From Periconia sp. R9002 (Eukaryota; Ascomycota; Dothideomycetes; Pleosporales; Periconiaceae), in the NCBI GenBank assembly GCA_023627715.1, contig JAMAHW010000076.1, positions 62,001-126,000 of the forward strand: a stretch of 64,000 nt of DNA, given 5' to 3'. The notes beneath the pieces were generated by a model, which was given only the letters and a program-made list of their open reading frames with translations, was not told the DNA's origin and searched no databases. Position numbers and translations under genes: made by a program. Shown here in pieces: positions 33,984 through 44,338 of this stretch (position 1 is the first letter of the stretch; the number at the start of each line of letters is the position of its first letter).

Positions 33984-34068
33984 ATCGTTTGATCGTTTGA
34001 TCGTTTGATCGTTTGATCGTTTGATCGTTTGATCGTTTGATCGTTTGATCGTTTGATCGTTTGATCGT
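33984..34068 (+). repeat. 8-bp satellite (GATCGTTT)n
   Basis: About 10.6 perfect copies of an 8-nt unit directly abut the gap. The last bases before the gap (TTCGTTTG) resemble the unit, so the array probably caused the gap and may be longer than shown. Confidence 0.95.
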
Positions 34069-34623
34069 CCAATGGTTTGTTTTGGTCGTTGGCATTGAGC
34101 TGTGTGTGGAGGTTTCGATGGCAGTGGAACCGGTGGGAGAACAGGGTAGAAAAGCCCATATTCTATGACGGGATTTGGCTGCGTTTGGAACAGGTGTCAA
34201 CCGCACTTTCTCCTTCGAAATACCGCTAAACCACCTCTTAACAACGTAGCTTCCACTTTGAGGCGTTCAACGTATGATCCAAGCCTTAATTCTTGTCAGT
34301 CAGCCCTCAATCCTAGGGTATGCACAGCCTTTCAACACACCTTCTCCATACCGTCAACAGTGATTCCAGACTTTGATTCCTGTCAGTCAGGAGTCCTACA
34401 TATGTAGGATGCGCCAAACCCCATAATGTAGGTTCAACTGGTGCTTAATCGATAAGCATTATATCAACCCAGCGCGATGCTCATGGCGTTATTAACCACC
34501 CACGCTGGGTCGCTAGTCGCTGAGGTAGTGACAATCTGGTGCTGGTTAGTGGAAGGTGGAAGGTGGAAGGAGGAAGTTGGATGGTAGTCGGTTTTGTTGG
34601 GAAGAGCTGACTCACTAAGGTAA

Positions 34624-34708
34624 CCTCAAGCCTCAATCACGTAACCAATAGTTATGTACCTGTGTGACTATACCGTGACTGATTACACCAATCAATTGCG
34701 AAGAAGAA
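34624..34708. mobile_element. fourth MITE copy, internally deleted
   Basis: Starts CCTCAATCACGTAACCAATAG as in the fullest copy and lacks the hairpin core. It resumes at TACCGTGACTGATTACACCA and ends at GCGAAGAAGAA, without the outer tip. Confidence 0.6.
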
Positions 34709-35060
34709 ATTCTATATCGTGGCTGGCTGGGTAATGTTTAGAGAAATATCTATCTAGTTAGTTGGTATGTATTTACCTACCGCAGATGTAGAAGTAGCCG
34801 GTACTTGGAACACTTACCAATCTACATGCAACGCTTTGCGTATGTAGTTTTCTCCCTTAAGAGTGTAACTGTATTAGAGGTAAGTATGTACCAGGAGATT
34901 ATTTCTATAGATTTGTTTTTCCATGTTTTTCTTGATTTCACTGTTTAAGAATATAAATTTCTTTGGCAGATATACTACAGATCCTGCAGTGTGGGATATA
35001 TCAACACCCGTGTGATACTCAACTCCCTCCGCGAGAAAAAAAATCCCCTTACCTCCTTCT

Positions 35061-36998
35061 TCAAATAAAAGAAGGCACACCCCCAGCCCCAACCAACTCC
35101 CTCCAATCCACCACCGTCCCCACCTGCTGCTGCTGCCCACTACCACTTCCCTTTCCCTCCCCACCAGCAAGCAAATCCCCCCTCCGCCACACTCTCCCCA
35201 CCAATCCCCTCACAACCCCATAATTCCCAACCCTCCTCTCCCGCCCACCCCGCTCAATAATCCGCATCACAGCAATCCGATCTGCATCGTCCGTGGCGTT
35301 GCAAGCGATGATGAAGAGCGGCCAGGGGGACGTGCAGATGGGGATGCGGGCGAGGAGGGCGAGGCCGCGGGAGGTGAGGTCGCGGGATTCTTGATCGATA
35401 GTGGTAGAAGAGGTAGAGGTGGGGAAGTAGGTGGAGATTGTTTGGAAGAGGTAGAGCAAGGTTGCGATGCGGTAGAGTTCTGCGGTGAGGGAGATGCGGG
35501 GTTGCGAGATGGAGCCGCTTGTTGAGCCCGGGTGGAGGAGGATGGTTTGTTTGAGGGTGAGGAGGTGCGTGCGGAGGTGGAGGAGGACGGGGTGAATTAG
35601 GGGATGCGTGTGTGTAGAGGAGGTGGAGAGGTAGTGTCGGAGGGTGTTGATGTGGGAGATTAGGGTGAGGAGTTCGGGCGAGCAGCCTAGTAGGCCTATT
35701 ATCTGTGAACGGGTGAGTTTTTCTCTCTCTTGGGTATGGGGGTTTGGGATGGAGGAGGGGACTTACTTGTTGATTTTCTGGTGTACTTTCTGGGAGGATT
35801 ATGGTTGGGATGGTGTCGGTGTCTGTTTCGGAGGGTTTGGGGGAATGGCTGTACGCGGAGAAGACGTCGTGGTATTGCAGCCAGTGCATCATGAAGGATA
35901 TAGAAGGGCTGTTCCGGTCCAGCTCGGAAAACGCCTGCGTGACAGACTTTGCCCCTTGGAGATGGAGGTTCCATGTCGTGTCTGAGGAATCAAAAACCTG
36001 TGTCCATGTTAGTGGCCCTGCTACTACCCTTTGATATTCTCACTTCTCGCTCCGTAACAACTCGACAGATAGGAAAGGGGAAGGCATGCTTACGCTGTAA
36101 ACGCAGAGCATCATGCACGTAGCAAATTGTGCCATTTTGCTCTGGTGCGGCGATTGAATCGAATCAGATAGCAATCTGATGGCGCGTACTTTGTGCTTGA
36201 GCGCATCGTCCTCGCGACCAATGTGGAACGCGGCCAAAGCCAAGGTAGCTTCCAGTAAACTCTTGGAGGACGTTTCGGTAGATGATAATGCCATTGGGAT
36301 CAGGTCGAGTCGAAATCCATTGGTGTCGTCGTCAATGGTGGTGATCATCCGGGCCACGACGGAATCAACTGTCTCACACATTAGTTTCGATTAAAGAAGG
36401 ACTAGGAAAAGGTAAACCAACAACTCACAATAACTCAACAAGTCCGCCCTCCCGCCCTCTACACCATGAATCGTCAAAGATCCCCTCACACCACCCGTTC
36501 CCGTCCTAAACCTCTCTTCAAAAAGCAGTTCCTCCCACGTCGCCTTTCTCCCCTCCACATCATTAAATGTCGTGCTGAGAAATACAAGCCTTCCATCATC
36601 ATCCGTCAGGTAGCGCGTAGCCGACGTCTCAGGATCTGCCTGGTACTTTTTCTGCTTGCGGCGGCCATCGACTTTGTCGGGCCATGCGAGCTTGAGATCG
36701 TACCCTTTGCAGATCCGTCTAGAGCGCGTGCAGTTGTGGCATGAAGGGATGGCTCTGTCGCAGCCGACTTTGCGTTCTGCGGGGGCTCACGTGAGTAAGA
36801 GTGGGGATAATTCTGGGGAGGTCCTTCGCGCGAGATAACGTGAGGTGAGGCGTTGGTGTAGGGGACGGGTGTACGGTATGCATATGTATTGTATGTCGGG
36901 GAAGAATTAGGGGTTAAGAAGGGAAATCAGAGACGTTCTGTGTGTGTTCCGTACATACCTTTACAAGTCCAACAATTGCTTTTCGCCTTCGTGGTCAT
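35061..36998 (-). CDS. Zn2Cys6 fungal transcription factor
   Basis: Five exons (36959-36998, 36429-36776, 36094-36368, 35767-35997, 35061-35702), all in phase, give 511 residues. The DNA-binding domain is at the extreme N-terminus. CWTCKERKVGC then CHNCTRSRRIC form CX2CX6CX6CX2CX6C, the binuclear zinc cluster of Gal4-type regulators; intron 1 splits it after the second cysteine. A short basic linker (KVDGRRKQKKY) follows. The helical middle region (ATLALAAFHIGREDDALKHK, and AQFATCMMLCVYS) resembles the fungal-specific regulatory domain of the Fungal_trans_2 type. A polyglutamine-like QQQQ is close to the C-terminus. No metabolic gene cluster surrounds it, so its target cannot be guessed. The fifth exon reads IIGLLGCSPELLTLISHINT after the splice, supporting that join. 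Confidence 0.87.
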
Positions 36999-37747
36999 TC
37001 TCCCATACTGAGGCGTGCCAACATCTCGTTTCTCTGTTGAGTCAAATTCAAGAATAGCTGCAGCACCGTTTTCTATACGTAGCGGGGATGGGGTCCGGGG
37101 ATAACCGACGGTGGTTGCGTGGAGAGAACACCCTACCTGCGCCACACAGCCAGCCTAATTCGGAGAGCAATTCGCGTACACAGCTTTTTCCTTTTTTCCC
37201 ACTTGGAATGGCTAGTCTTAGTATGGTCAGCTCTTCGTGTATCAACCAATAAATCGTAGATAGTGGTACGTGTTCAGCTTGCAATTGAAATCATTGTTTG
37301 CATTTATGAAATATGCTCCCAGGTATGAAACGACTAACAGTGCTATGTCTTCGCTGCCTCCTTAATTGCTTATAAACTCCTCCAACATGCGAGCACCGAA
37401 AAGAAAAAGAGACATCCCATGCATGATACTTTAATACACTCAAGAATTTTAAATATAACAGGAAAAGGAAAAAACCCCGTGTCAAACGGTGCATACTCTT
37501 CCCCTTGTGCTTTTACCGTAATTGCTCCAGGAATGTAGACCGAAAGATATGAAGAAAGGAAAAAAAAACACTGTATTCCCTAGCGTTCAGATGTCGAATC
37601 GAATTGAATATGCTCCAAGTTGATTAGCCTAGAGTGTGCCTGTATACAGAGGACGGCGAATCTCTTGGTTGTTGATCGAAACGCCAAAGGGTATAAAACA
37701 TAATAAACGTCAGGGCGTGACGACTCGTGGGTTTTTTGGCATCTTCT
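36999..37747. other. intergenic, transcription-factor promoter
   Basis: 749 bp between two minus-strand genes. No gene seen. Confidence 0.45.
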
Positions 37748-40391
37748 TTATTCTCCAGCGCTCTTGCCTCGCAGTCTCCGGTTCAAGCTTCCGGAACGGC
37801 CGAGGCCAGAAATCCCTCCAATTGAATGTCGGTTCGAGCTGTACTGGGTCCGAGGGGCAGTGAGTTCCCGAGTAGCTGGCTTCTCAAGTGCTGGGGAACT
37901 CTGACGTTCAATGACGTATCGCCTGTTGGTGTCCCGTAGAAGAAGATTATCAGTACTAAGACCAGGGACAGTAGGGCGGCGTAACGAGGTCGTGGGTTGC
38001 ATTGCAGAAGGCTGCAAGTCCGGCATGGGCTCTCGCGATGTATAAGTCCGGCTGTATCGATTTTTCTCCACGGGCCGGAAATCGCGAAAGTCTGTAAAGG
38101 CTCGCGAAGGTGCACGCAATGTCGCATCTTCATCATCAACTTCAGGATTCTGTCGAGACCGATTAAGGCTAGTCCCTGCACGGCTTATACGGGACGGGAT
38201 GTGTATTTGAGACGGAGTGAGGGGCTCTTGACTAGGCTCCCTGGTGCTCACAATATTGGAGGATCCTCCGGCCATCATGCTTGCCCTACGAGCTTCTATG
38301 CGACTCATTGCAGTGCTTGGACTGGATTGCGACTGGGTGTTACTCTCAGGCTCAATACTGGGACGGATCGTTGGTGACTCGTTCACTTGAACACTTGCCC
38401 GTCGCGATGGGGCGGCAGCTACTGATCGAAAAGCCGGGCTCGAAATGCTAGGTTTATTATCGCATAATGCAATGCACAGCTCTGTCAAGCTACGGCAGAT
38501 GTTGTCCGCCTTGCGTCGGACCTGACGATCGGGGACTGATGAGCCATTGAGAATGGAGCTTGCCGAGTGGAAAGTTCCTTGTGGGCCAGCGCTTCCCGTC
38601 ATTTCTGCCAAGGAGAGAGCTTCAGACGCCGTCGCCTCGAGAACCCGGTAGACTGAAGGGGATGTGTGTTGTTTTGCCTTCGCCAAAGCCTCGCCTAATA
38701 ACGGGTGGATTTTGCTTGGAGTCGAAATGCCTACAGTGGACTCGGAGGGAGAGGGATTAGGCTTTCGTTGCTGATTGGGAGATGAGGAGACGGTAGTTGC
38801 TGACGTGTTGGCAGTGCGCGGGCGGTCGGCCGTTGCCTGAGAAATAACAGCACTCGACGTTGCGGGAATCTTTCCACCCATTTCGATCCTTCGAATTCTC
38901 GATTTGAGCTCATCCAATTCATCCCACACAGACGTTGCAGGCCCTGTTGAACCATGAGACTCAGTGCCATCGGCGCGTGAGACGCTCGGCTCCGGCGCTG
39001 CTGGTGTAGCTAAAGGCGTTTGTGGATCATCGCGAGACGAAGAGTAGTAGTGGAGGTTGGAAGGGCGGTAAGCATTGGCACGGTTGGGCGGGGTTTGCGT
39101 AGAGTCGGAGTAAGAGGGCCGCCTTCTGCTACTCTCTAATGAAGCAAGAAATTCCCTGGGTGATAGTTCGGAATCTTTTCTTTGGGTGGTGAAGGATCGT
39201 TTCGGCGAGAGGTCTTGCACCTGTGCTCTTGTTTCTGACGATGTGTTTGGAGTCAAGGGCGGCTGTTCCCGCGGTGTCCTAGCGGAGGGAAGGAGCGATG
39301 CACGACGATATTGAGTGCTTGTTTTGGTGTCAATTGCAGAGGGTATACGACTATTGCCGTTAGGAGTCGTGGAAGCCGATTGAGCAGCAGGTGATGATAA
39401 CGGAGCGGATGGCGCAGATTGCCGTTGAGCAGCGCGTGCGATGCGCGACTGGGTTGAGTTAGCTCGGGGATTTTCCTGGAATATAGTATTGTTCGGATTG
39501 TGCACTAACCTTGAGTCTATCTGTACGCGCCGCAGCATCCGTCGGCGTTTCTTTTGATGCGCTATCGGCAGCGATGTTTAAAAACAAATCCTCCTGCGCA
39601 CCGTCGGCCGTGTACGCATCCCGAGTTCCACGGCGGCCATTGGCGGTGTATCTCGACTCGTAGCGGCTGTGCATGCCCGAGCTATAATCGGACGAGAGAT
39701 CGGTAGAGCGATCCATGTGTTCCTGGCGTTGCGAACTTGCAGTTGAATAGCGGCGGGAGAAGACGGGTCGGGCGGGTGTTTGGGGAAGTGAAGATGTTGG
39801 TTTCGTATTTGTGGGCGCAGGATCACCTGGGTCTTGATAATCGCTCTTGCGCTGTTGGCTGTCCTGACTCGCACCGCGCACCACGCTGCTTGGTGACAGC
39901 AAGCCCAGCTGCGCGGACTTCTGATGGGAAAAGGCAGATTCTGGGGGTGGTTGCTGTGACGTTCGGCGTGCAAAGTCTGAATTGCCGCGCGTGATGAGGG
40001 TTATTGGGGGCCCGCGCGAAGTGTCAATTCCATGCCCACTAAAGGATGCGGGAGGGCGTCGGGCACCAGGAGAGCGAGGCTCAGTGCCGGAGGCGGATGT
40101 TTGTGGTGAGAAGTAGGATGGAGAAGTGGTTGCAGTGGACGAGGAGGCTTGTGTCAGCGACGGCGTGGAGGGGTTGGTAGCTCGTCGCGAGCGTGGAGAG
40201 ACGGCGGACGGCAGTTCGAGCGAGCCGTTGGAGGGTAGACGGAGAAGCGAAGGGGATTCTGAAGCGGTGGCGATGCGCGAGCGTGGTAAAGTTTGAGGAA
40301 TTTGAGAGGTGTTGTGCAGGACAGAGCCAGGAGGGCGCACCGATTGGGGTTGCGCTGAAGGCTTTCGAGAATGCGAGGCTGGCATTATCAT
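37748..40391 (-). CDS. large disordered Ser/Pro-rich protein, uncharacterised
   Basis: Two exons, 39510-40391 and 37748-39448, give 860 residues if translation begins at 40391, or 858 from the second ATG at 40385 (MPASHSRK), which I think likelier. The 61-nt intron has donor GTTAGT, branch site GCTAAC and a CAG acceptor. An upstream CAG in the same phase would make a 34-nt intron, which is too short. Most of the protein is low-complexity Ser, Pro, Thr and Arg, with many SP/TP sites typical of kinase targets. One ordered segment (SVYRVLEATASEALSLAEM, then VRRKADNICRSLTELCIALC) looks helical and conserved. It is preceded by a possible short coiled coil (WDELDELKSRIRRIEM). I do not recognise the family. 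A cytoskeletal or cell-end scaffold would fit the composition, but that is a guess. Confidence 0.7.
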
Positions 40392-41348
40392 AGCGTCGAA
40401 GGACCGGGCGTGGTTGCGTTTGTGTTGTGCTGGCGCATCTGCAGGGAAAACCCGGTTTCACCTCATCTATCTCAAGGACAATAAACTGGCAGCATTGCCC
40501 ATCCACGACAAAAAAAAAGTATGTGTACGGATTCAGCTGCGGAGGCTCTGGACTGTCAAAATCGAGTGCGCCCTGAGCTAGTCGAGCAGTCTGCCGCTTT
40601 GAGGGGGTTGGTTTCGAATGTCTCCCCAGCCATAGACGAGCTAAAGCGACCAGGCTTGCACGAGACCGTGGTCCCGTCACATCTTCACGACACCTCCCAA
40701 CTGACGTGCATCATTGGCTCTTCCGCCCAATCCCCGTCCAATCTCCTGCCCATAGTTGGCATTCACATAAAAAATAAGACAGCGACAGAGCTACACGTAA
40801 CTACAGATGACGCTTCCGTGCAAGAGTACCTGTGCACCCGATGACGATTCATATGTACCGTCTGTCTGTTAGAGATGGACTCCACTTTTGTCAGTCTACG
40901 TCGCACTGCATATCACTCAAAAACGCAATGCCCCATGCACATCTCTCGCCTCCAAGGAAAGATGTATATTGTACAACACCAAGCCGGGTGACATGTACAC
41001 GCGTAGGAAGTCCCTTATTTGTGAATCCAAGGTTGGAGCAAACGATTGATTGTCCTTCCACGTTGCTACCTACTAGGTAGATACATTAAAAGTGTACGCA
41101 ACACTGCAAATAGACTTTGTGCCTGCATTGATGTCGAGTCGGATTAAAGTGGAGTGGGCCATTGGCGCGACCACGCGGGGCTTGAGAGCAGGGAGTGAGT
41201 GCAGGTGAGGCGAGAAGATGCAAGTCACGTGACCATATCGTCGGAACGGCGAAGCTTTTAGCCGAGACTCTTCGCCGCGTAAACTTTCGTTCGCGATACC
41301 TACTGCCTACCAACGTACTACCTATCTCCATCATCACCCCCACCCACC
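40392..41348. promoter_or_regulatory. divergent promoter region
   Basis: 957 bp between the Ser-rich gene and PRP45, transcribed away from each other. No gene seen. Confidence 0.45.
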
Positions 41349-43082
41349 ATGTCTGTCGCGGCCCTTTCCAAGTCGCTTCCCAAGCCAAAATATACCGGAG
41401 AAGAGGAAGAGCTGCGAGATTCACGTGCTTCGCGCGTATTGAGCTCCGAACAGTATGAGACGCAGGTTGTGAAGAGGCAGACTGGGCCGCCGGCCTACGG
41501 ACAGCGACAAAAATGGCGGCCCAGAACTGCAGAGGATTTTGGTAAGCACTGCGCTGTGATATCGTCTCTGGAGGCATATGCTAACCATCTTCATATTACA
41601 GCCGACGGTGGAGCCTTCCCGGAAGTTCACGTCGCACAATATCCCTTGGACATGGGTAAGAAGGGTTCCGCGAGTACATCTAATGCGCTTGCAATGAGGG
41701 TTGATAATGAGGGAAAGACAAAATACGATGAAATCGCCCGCAGAGGCCACAGCGACTCGAGGATCGTGCAAGCCAGTTTCAAGGATTTGATACCGTTACG
41801 ACAGCGCGCAGATGCCGGAGAATTGGATTTGGAACGCCCAAGTCAAGAGCTGGTGCAAGCGACCAAGGAACGGACACAGGAGGCATTAAGTGCGCTGATT
41901 GCTGGCCAAACAGCAGCCCAGCGTCCAAAGATGGTCAAGGGTCGCGCGAAGGACGAGCCTACGTTTGTGAAATATACACCGTCAGCACAAATGGGCGATG
42001 CCCAAGGCAAGACGCGCATCCTGAAAATCCAACAGAGGCAGATGGATCCCATGGAGCCTCCGAAATTTAAACACAAAAAGATTCCACGAGGGCCTCCATC
42101 ACCCCCACCGCCGGTTTTGCATTCTCCACCACGGAAGCTCACAGCGGAAGATCAAGAAATGTGGAAAATCCCACCTCCTATATCAAACTGGAAAAACCCC
42201 AAGGGTTATACGGTTCCACTGGACAAGCGTTTAGCCGCAGACGGAAGAGGGTTGCAGGATGTAACAATCAACGACAAATTTGCTCAGTTTGCCGAGGCCT
42301 TACAGGCAGCCGATCGGCACGCCCGAGAAGAAGTAAAGCAGCGTGCACTGATGCAACAGCGTCTTGCAGAGAAGGAGAAGCTCCAGAAGGAGGAAGATCT
42401 CCGCAATCTCGCGCGGCAGGCTCGAGAAGACCGCGCAAATGCGTCCCGCCGTCGATCCGGCAGTTACTCGGATTCGGATACCAATTCAGAGGACGAGGCT
42501 GTACGCAGGCGTGAAGAGGCTCGCAGAGAGAAGAGACAGGAATTCCAAAGGGAGCTGCGACAATCCAAAATGGGTCAGGAGAGGAAGTTGCAAATGCTCG
42601 CACGCGAGCAGAACCGGGACATCTCTGAAAAGGTTGCTCTTGGTCTTGCCAAACCTACACAGGGTGGAGAATCCATGTACGACGCCAGATTGTTCAATCA
42701 GACCAGTGGTTTCAATGCAGGATTCAACGAAGATCAGCACTACGACAAGCCGCTATTCGCCGCTCAAGAGGCAATTAGTAGCATCTACCGACCGAACATA
42801 CAGCAGGAGGATGAGGAAGGTGAAGATGCAACGTACGACAGAATCACCAAAAAGAGTAATTTTGAGGTATTGGGTAGGGCGAAGGAGGGGTTCAAGGGTA
42901 CGGATCTTCAAGAGAAACGTGATGGCCCTGTGCAGTTTGAGAAGGAGACCGACGATCCGTTCAATATTGGGGAAATGATAAAGGAAGTTCAAGGCGAGAA
43001 GAAGGGAGAGAAGAGATACGGCTTGCAAGAAGGAGAAGAACGAGCGAGCAAGCGTGCCAGGGTCGACGAAGACAGCGATTGA
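41349..43082 (+). CDS. PRP45: pre-mRNA splicing factor Prp45 / SNW1 (SKIP)
   Basis: Prp45/SNW1 is a core component of the activated spliceosome, tied to the NTC/NTR complexes and to second-step splicing. Exons 41349-41541 and 41602-43082 give 557 residues. The signature SNWKNPKGYTVPLDKR lies near residue 260, followed by the family's long charged helix (FAQFAEALQAADRHAREEVK). The upstream SNW region has the conserved run RPKMVKGRAKDEPTFVKYTP. A C-terminal stretch of RREEARREKRQEFQRELR and SGFNAGFNEDQHYD also fits the fungal orthologues. The 60-nt intron has GTAAGC, GCTAAC and ACAG. It is a multiple of three and stop-free, so an unspliced message would encode 20 extra residues in AEDF|ADGG. 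Splicing is clearly indicated by homology on both sides. Confidence 0.95.
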   Translation: MSVAALSKSLPKPKYTGEEEELRDSRASRVLSSEQYETQVVKRQTGPPAYGQRQKWRPRTAEDFGKHCAVISSLEAYANHLHITADGGAFPEVHVAQYPLDMGKKGSASTSNALAMRVDNEGKTKYDEIARRGHSDSRIVQASFKDLIPLRQRADAGELDLERPSQELVQATKERTQEALSALIAGQTAAQRPKMVKGRAKDEPTFVKYTPSAQMGDAQGKTRILKIQQRQMDPMEPPKFKHKKIPRGPPSPPPPVLHSPPRKLTAEDQEMWKIPPPISNWKNPKGYTVPLDKRLAADGRGLQDVTINDKFAQFAEALQAADRHAREEVKQRALMQQRLAEKEKLQKEEDLRNLARQAREDRANASRRRSGSYSDSDTNSEDEAVRRREEARREKRQEFQRELRQSKMGQERKLQMLAREQNRDISEKVALGLAKPTQGGESMYDARLFNQTSGFNAGFNEDQHYDKPLFAAQEAISSIYRPNIQQEDEEGEDATYDRITKKSNFEVLGRAKEGFKGTDLQEKRDGPVQFEKETDDPFNIGEMIKEVQGEKKGEKRYGLQEGEERASKRARVDEDSD

Positions 43083-43256
43083 GCGTTGAAGCTGCTCATC
43101 TCTTGACCTCATATTCAAAGCATACGAATAGGTACGAATTGTATCCATTGGAGACACCACAAAAAGTGATGTACAAACACCAATATTTAAATTGCCGTGG
43201 GGAAGCTATTGGAAAGTCCAGCTAAACTGTCATTCCATGCCTCGACCAACCTTCCG

Positions 43257-43748
43257 TCATTGCTCCGCTATCCCGTGAACGTCCTCTCCAACCCCAAACA
43301 ATTCCAACAAGTCCTGCTTCCCAAACATCCTCGCACAATCCACCGCGTTCGGGTGTCCCAATCCGATATCTGCACCCCTTTCATGCAGTAACCTCACCAT
43401 CTCGTCCCACCCTTTGAATACCGCTCCTGCAATTATACTCTGGCCATTCCCGTTTAAAATATTCGGGTCTGCTCCCGCTTCCAACAACACTTTCGCAGTC
43501 TCAGTGTTGCCATAGTAGGAGGCAAGCATGAGCAGAGTATCACCGGATCCGTTGGTCAGGTCTTTGGGCACGCCAGCAGCGAGATACTGTGACAGTAAAT
43601 CGGTTGAACCGTTGCGAGCTAAATCGAATAGCTTTGCAGCCAAATCCAATACTGCAGGAGGAAGTTCTGATGTGGAAGAGGGTGTGTTTACTTGATAAGT
43701 GACGTGTTGGGTGGAATCGGTTGTGTCGTTAGAGTGAAGAGCAGCCAT
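43257..43748 (-). CDS. small ankyrin-repeat protein
   Basis: A single-exon 163-residue protein. Ankyrin units run from about residue 35: a degenerate first unit (LFDLARNGSTDLLSQYLAAG), a clear second (GDTLLMLASYYGNTETAKVL), then GADPNILNGNGQSIIAGAVF and GWDEMVRLLHERGADIGLGH. Ankyrin stacks bind protein partners; no catalytic domain is attached. Free-standing proteins of this size exist across ascomycetes and yeasts. It is convergent with PRP45, the two stops being only about 175 bp apart. Partner and pathway unknown. Confidence 0.85.
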   Translation of the reverse strand: MAALHSNDTTDSTQHVTYQVNTPSSTSELPPAVLDLAAKLFDLARNGSTDLLSQYLAAGVPKDLTNGSGDTLLMLASYYGNTETAKVLLEAGADPNILNGNGQSIIAGAVFKGWDEMVRLLHERGADIGLGHPNAVDCARMFGKQDLLELFGVGEDVHGIAEQ

Positions 43749-44338
43749 TTTGAAATGCTTTGTTAAAAATCTTCGTCCACAGTAGATAGAGTAATGTAAA
43801 CAACTTTATGGGGTTTGCTTTTTATTTTTCTAAGTCATTGATTGCAAAAGTAATTGACCTCAGTGGAAAGACAGAATCATGACATCAAGTTGACGATCGA
43901 ACACGCCTACAAAAGTGTACCTTTACTTGCGCTGTAGAATGCGTGCACAATAATATTGTATATAATTCGAATTTTATATTAAAGGAAATTTCAAAGCCCT
44001 TAAACGACGATATAGTGTATGTGGTTCATCGAGTTGAGGAAGTTTGGCCTCTCTTACTGTCTTGTGAGGGGTCGAATTGGTCTCCGTTCCGCCCATACGG
44101 TCCTTAGTGCACAGACTTTCTTGGCAAGTACCATCGCGACTACGCGACTTCTCCCGCATCAACCTACATAACTTTGGGTATTCTTCTGTTACCATCTTGG
44201 AGTCCACCCCGCTAACCTTCGCGGGCTACAACTATATTGCGAGAACAAAATCACCTACAATCCACCGAGGGAGGTTTCCATACAGCATCAGAGTTTCCAT
44301 CCGCCCGCCGTGCTTCCAACAAACGACTCTATATCGAC
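43749..44338. promoter_or_regulatory. divergent promoter region (ankyrin gene / TAF11)
   Basis: 590 bp, AT-rich around 43930-43990. An in-frame ATG at 44237 precedes the chosen TAF11 start. Confidence 0.4.

Larger units (their letters stand above)
33287..35060. other. intergenic with assembly gap, satellite and MITE copy
   Basis: 1.8 kb with no supported gene. It contains 100 N, the 8-bp satellite, a 26-nt exact match to the kinase's last exon and the fourth MITE copy. Confidence 0.5.

Noticed and set aside
9117..36998. A secondary-metabolite cluster around the Zn2Cys6 factor
   Set aside because: No polyketide synthase, peptide synthetase, terpene cyclase, P450 or transporter is present nearby.
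39476..39509. 34-nt intron in the Ser-rich gene
   Set aside because: Too short and lacks a branch site. An in-phase acceptor 27 nt further on (GCTAAC...CAG) gives a normal 61-nt intron.
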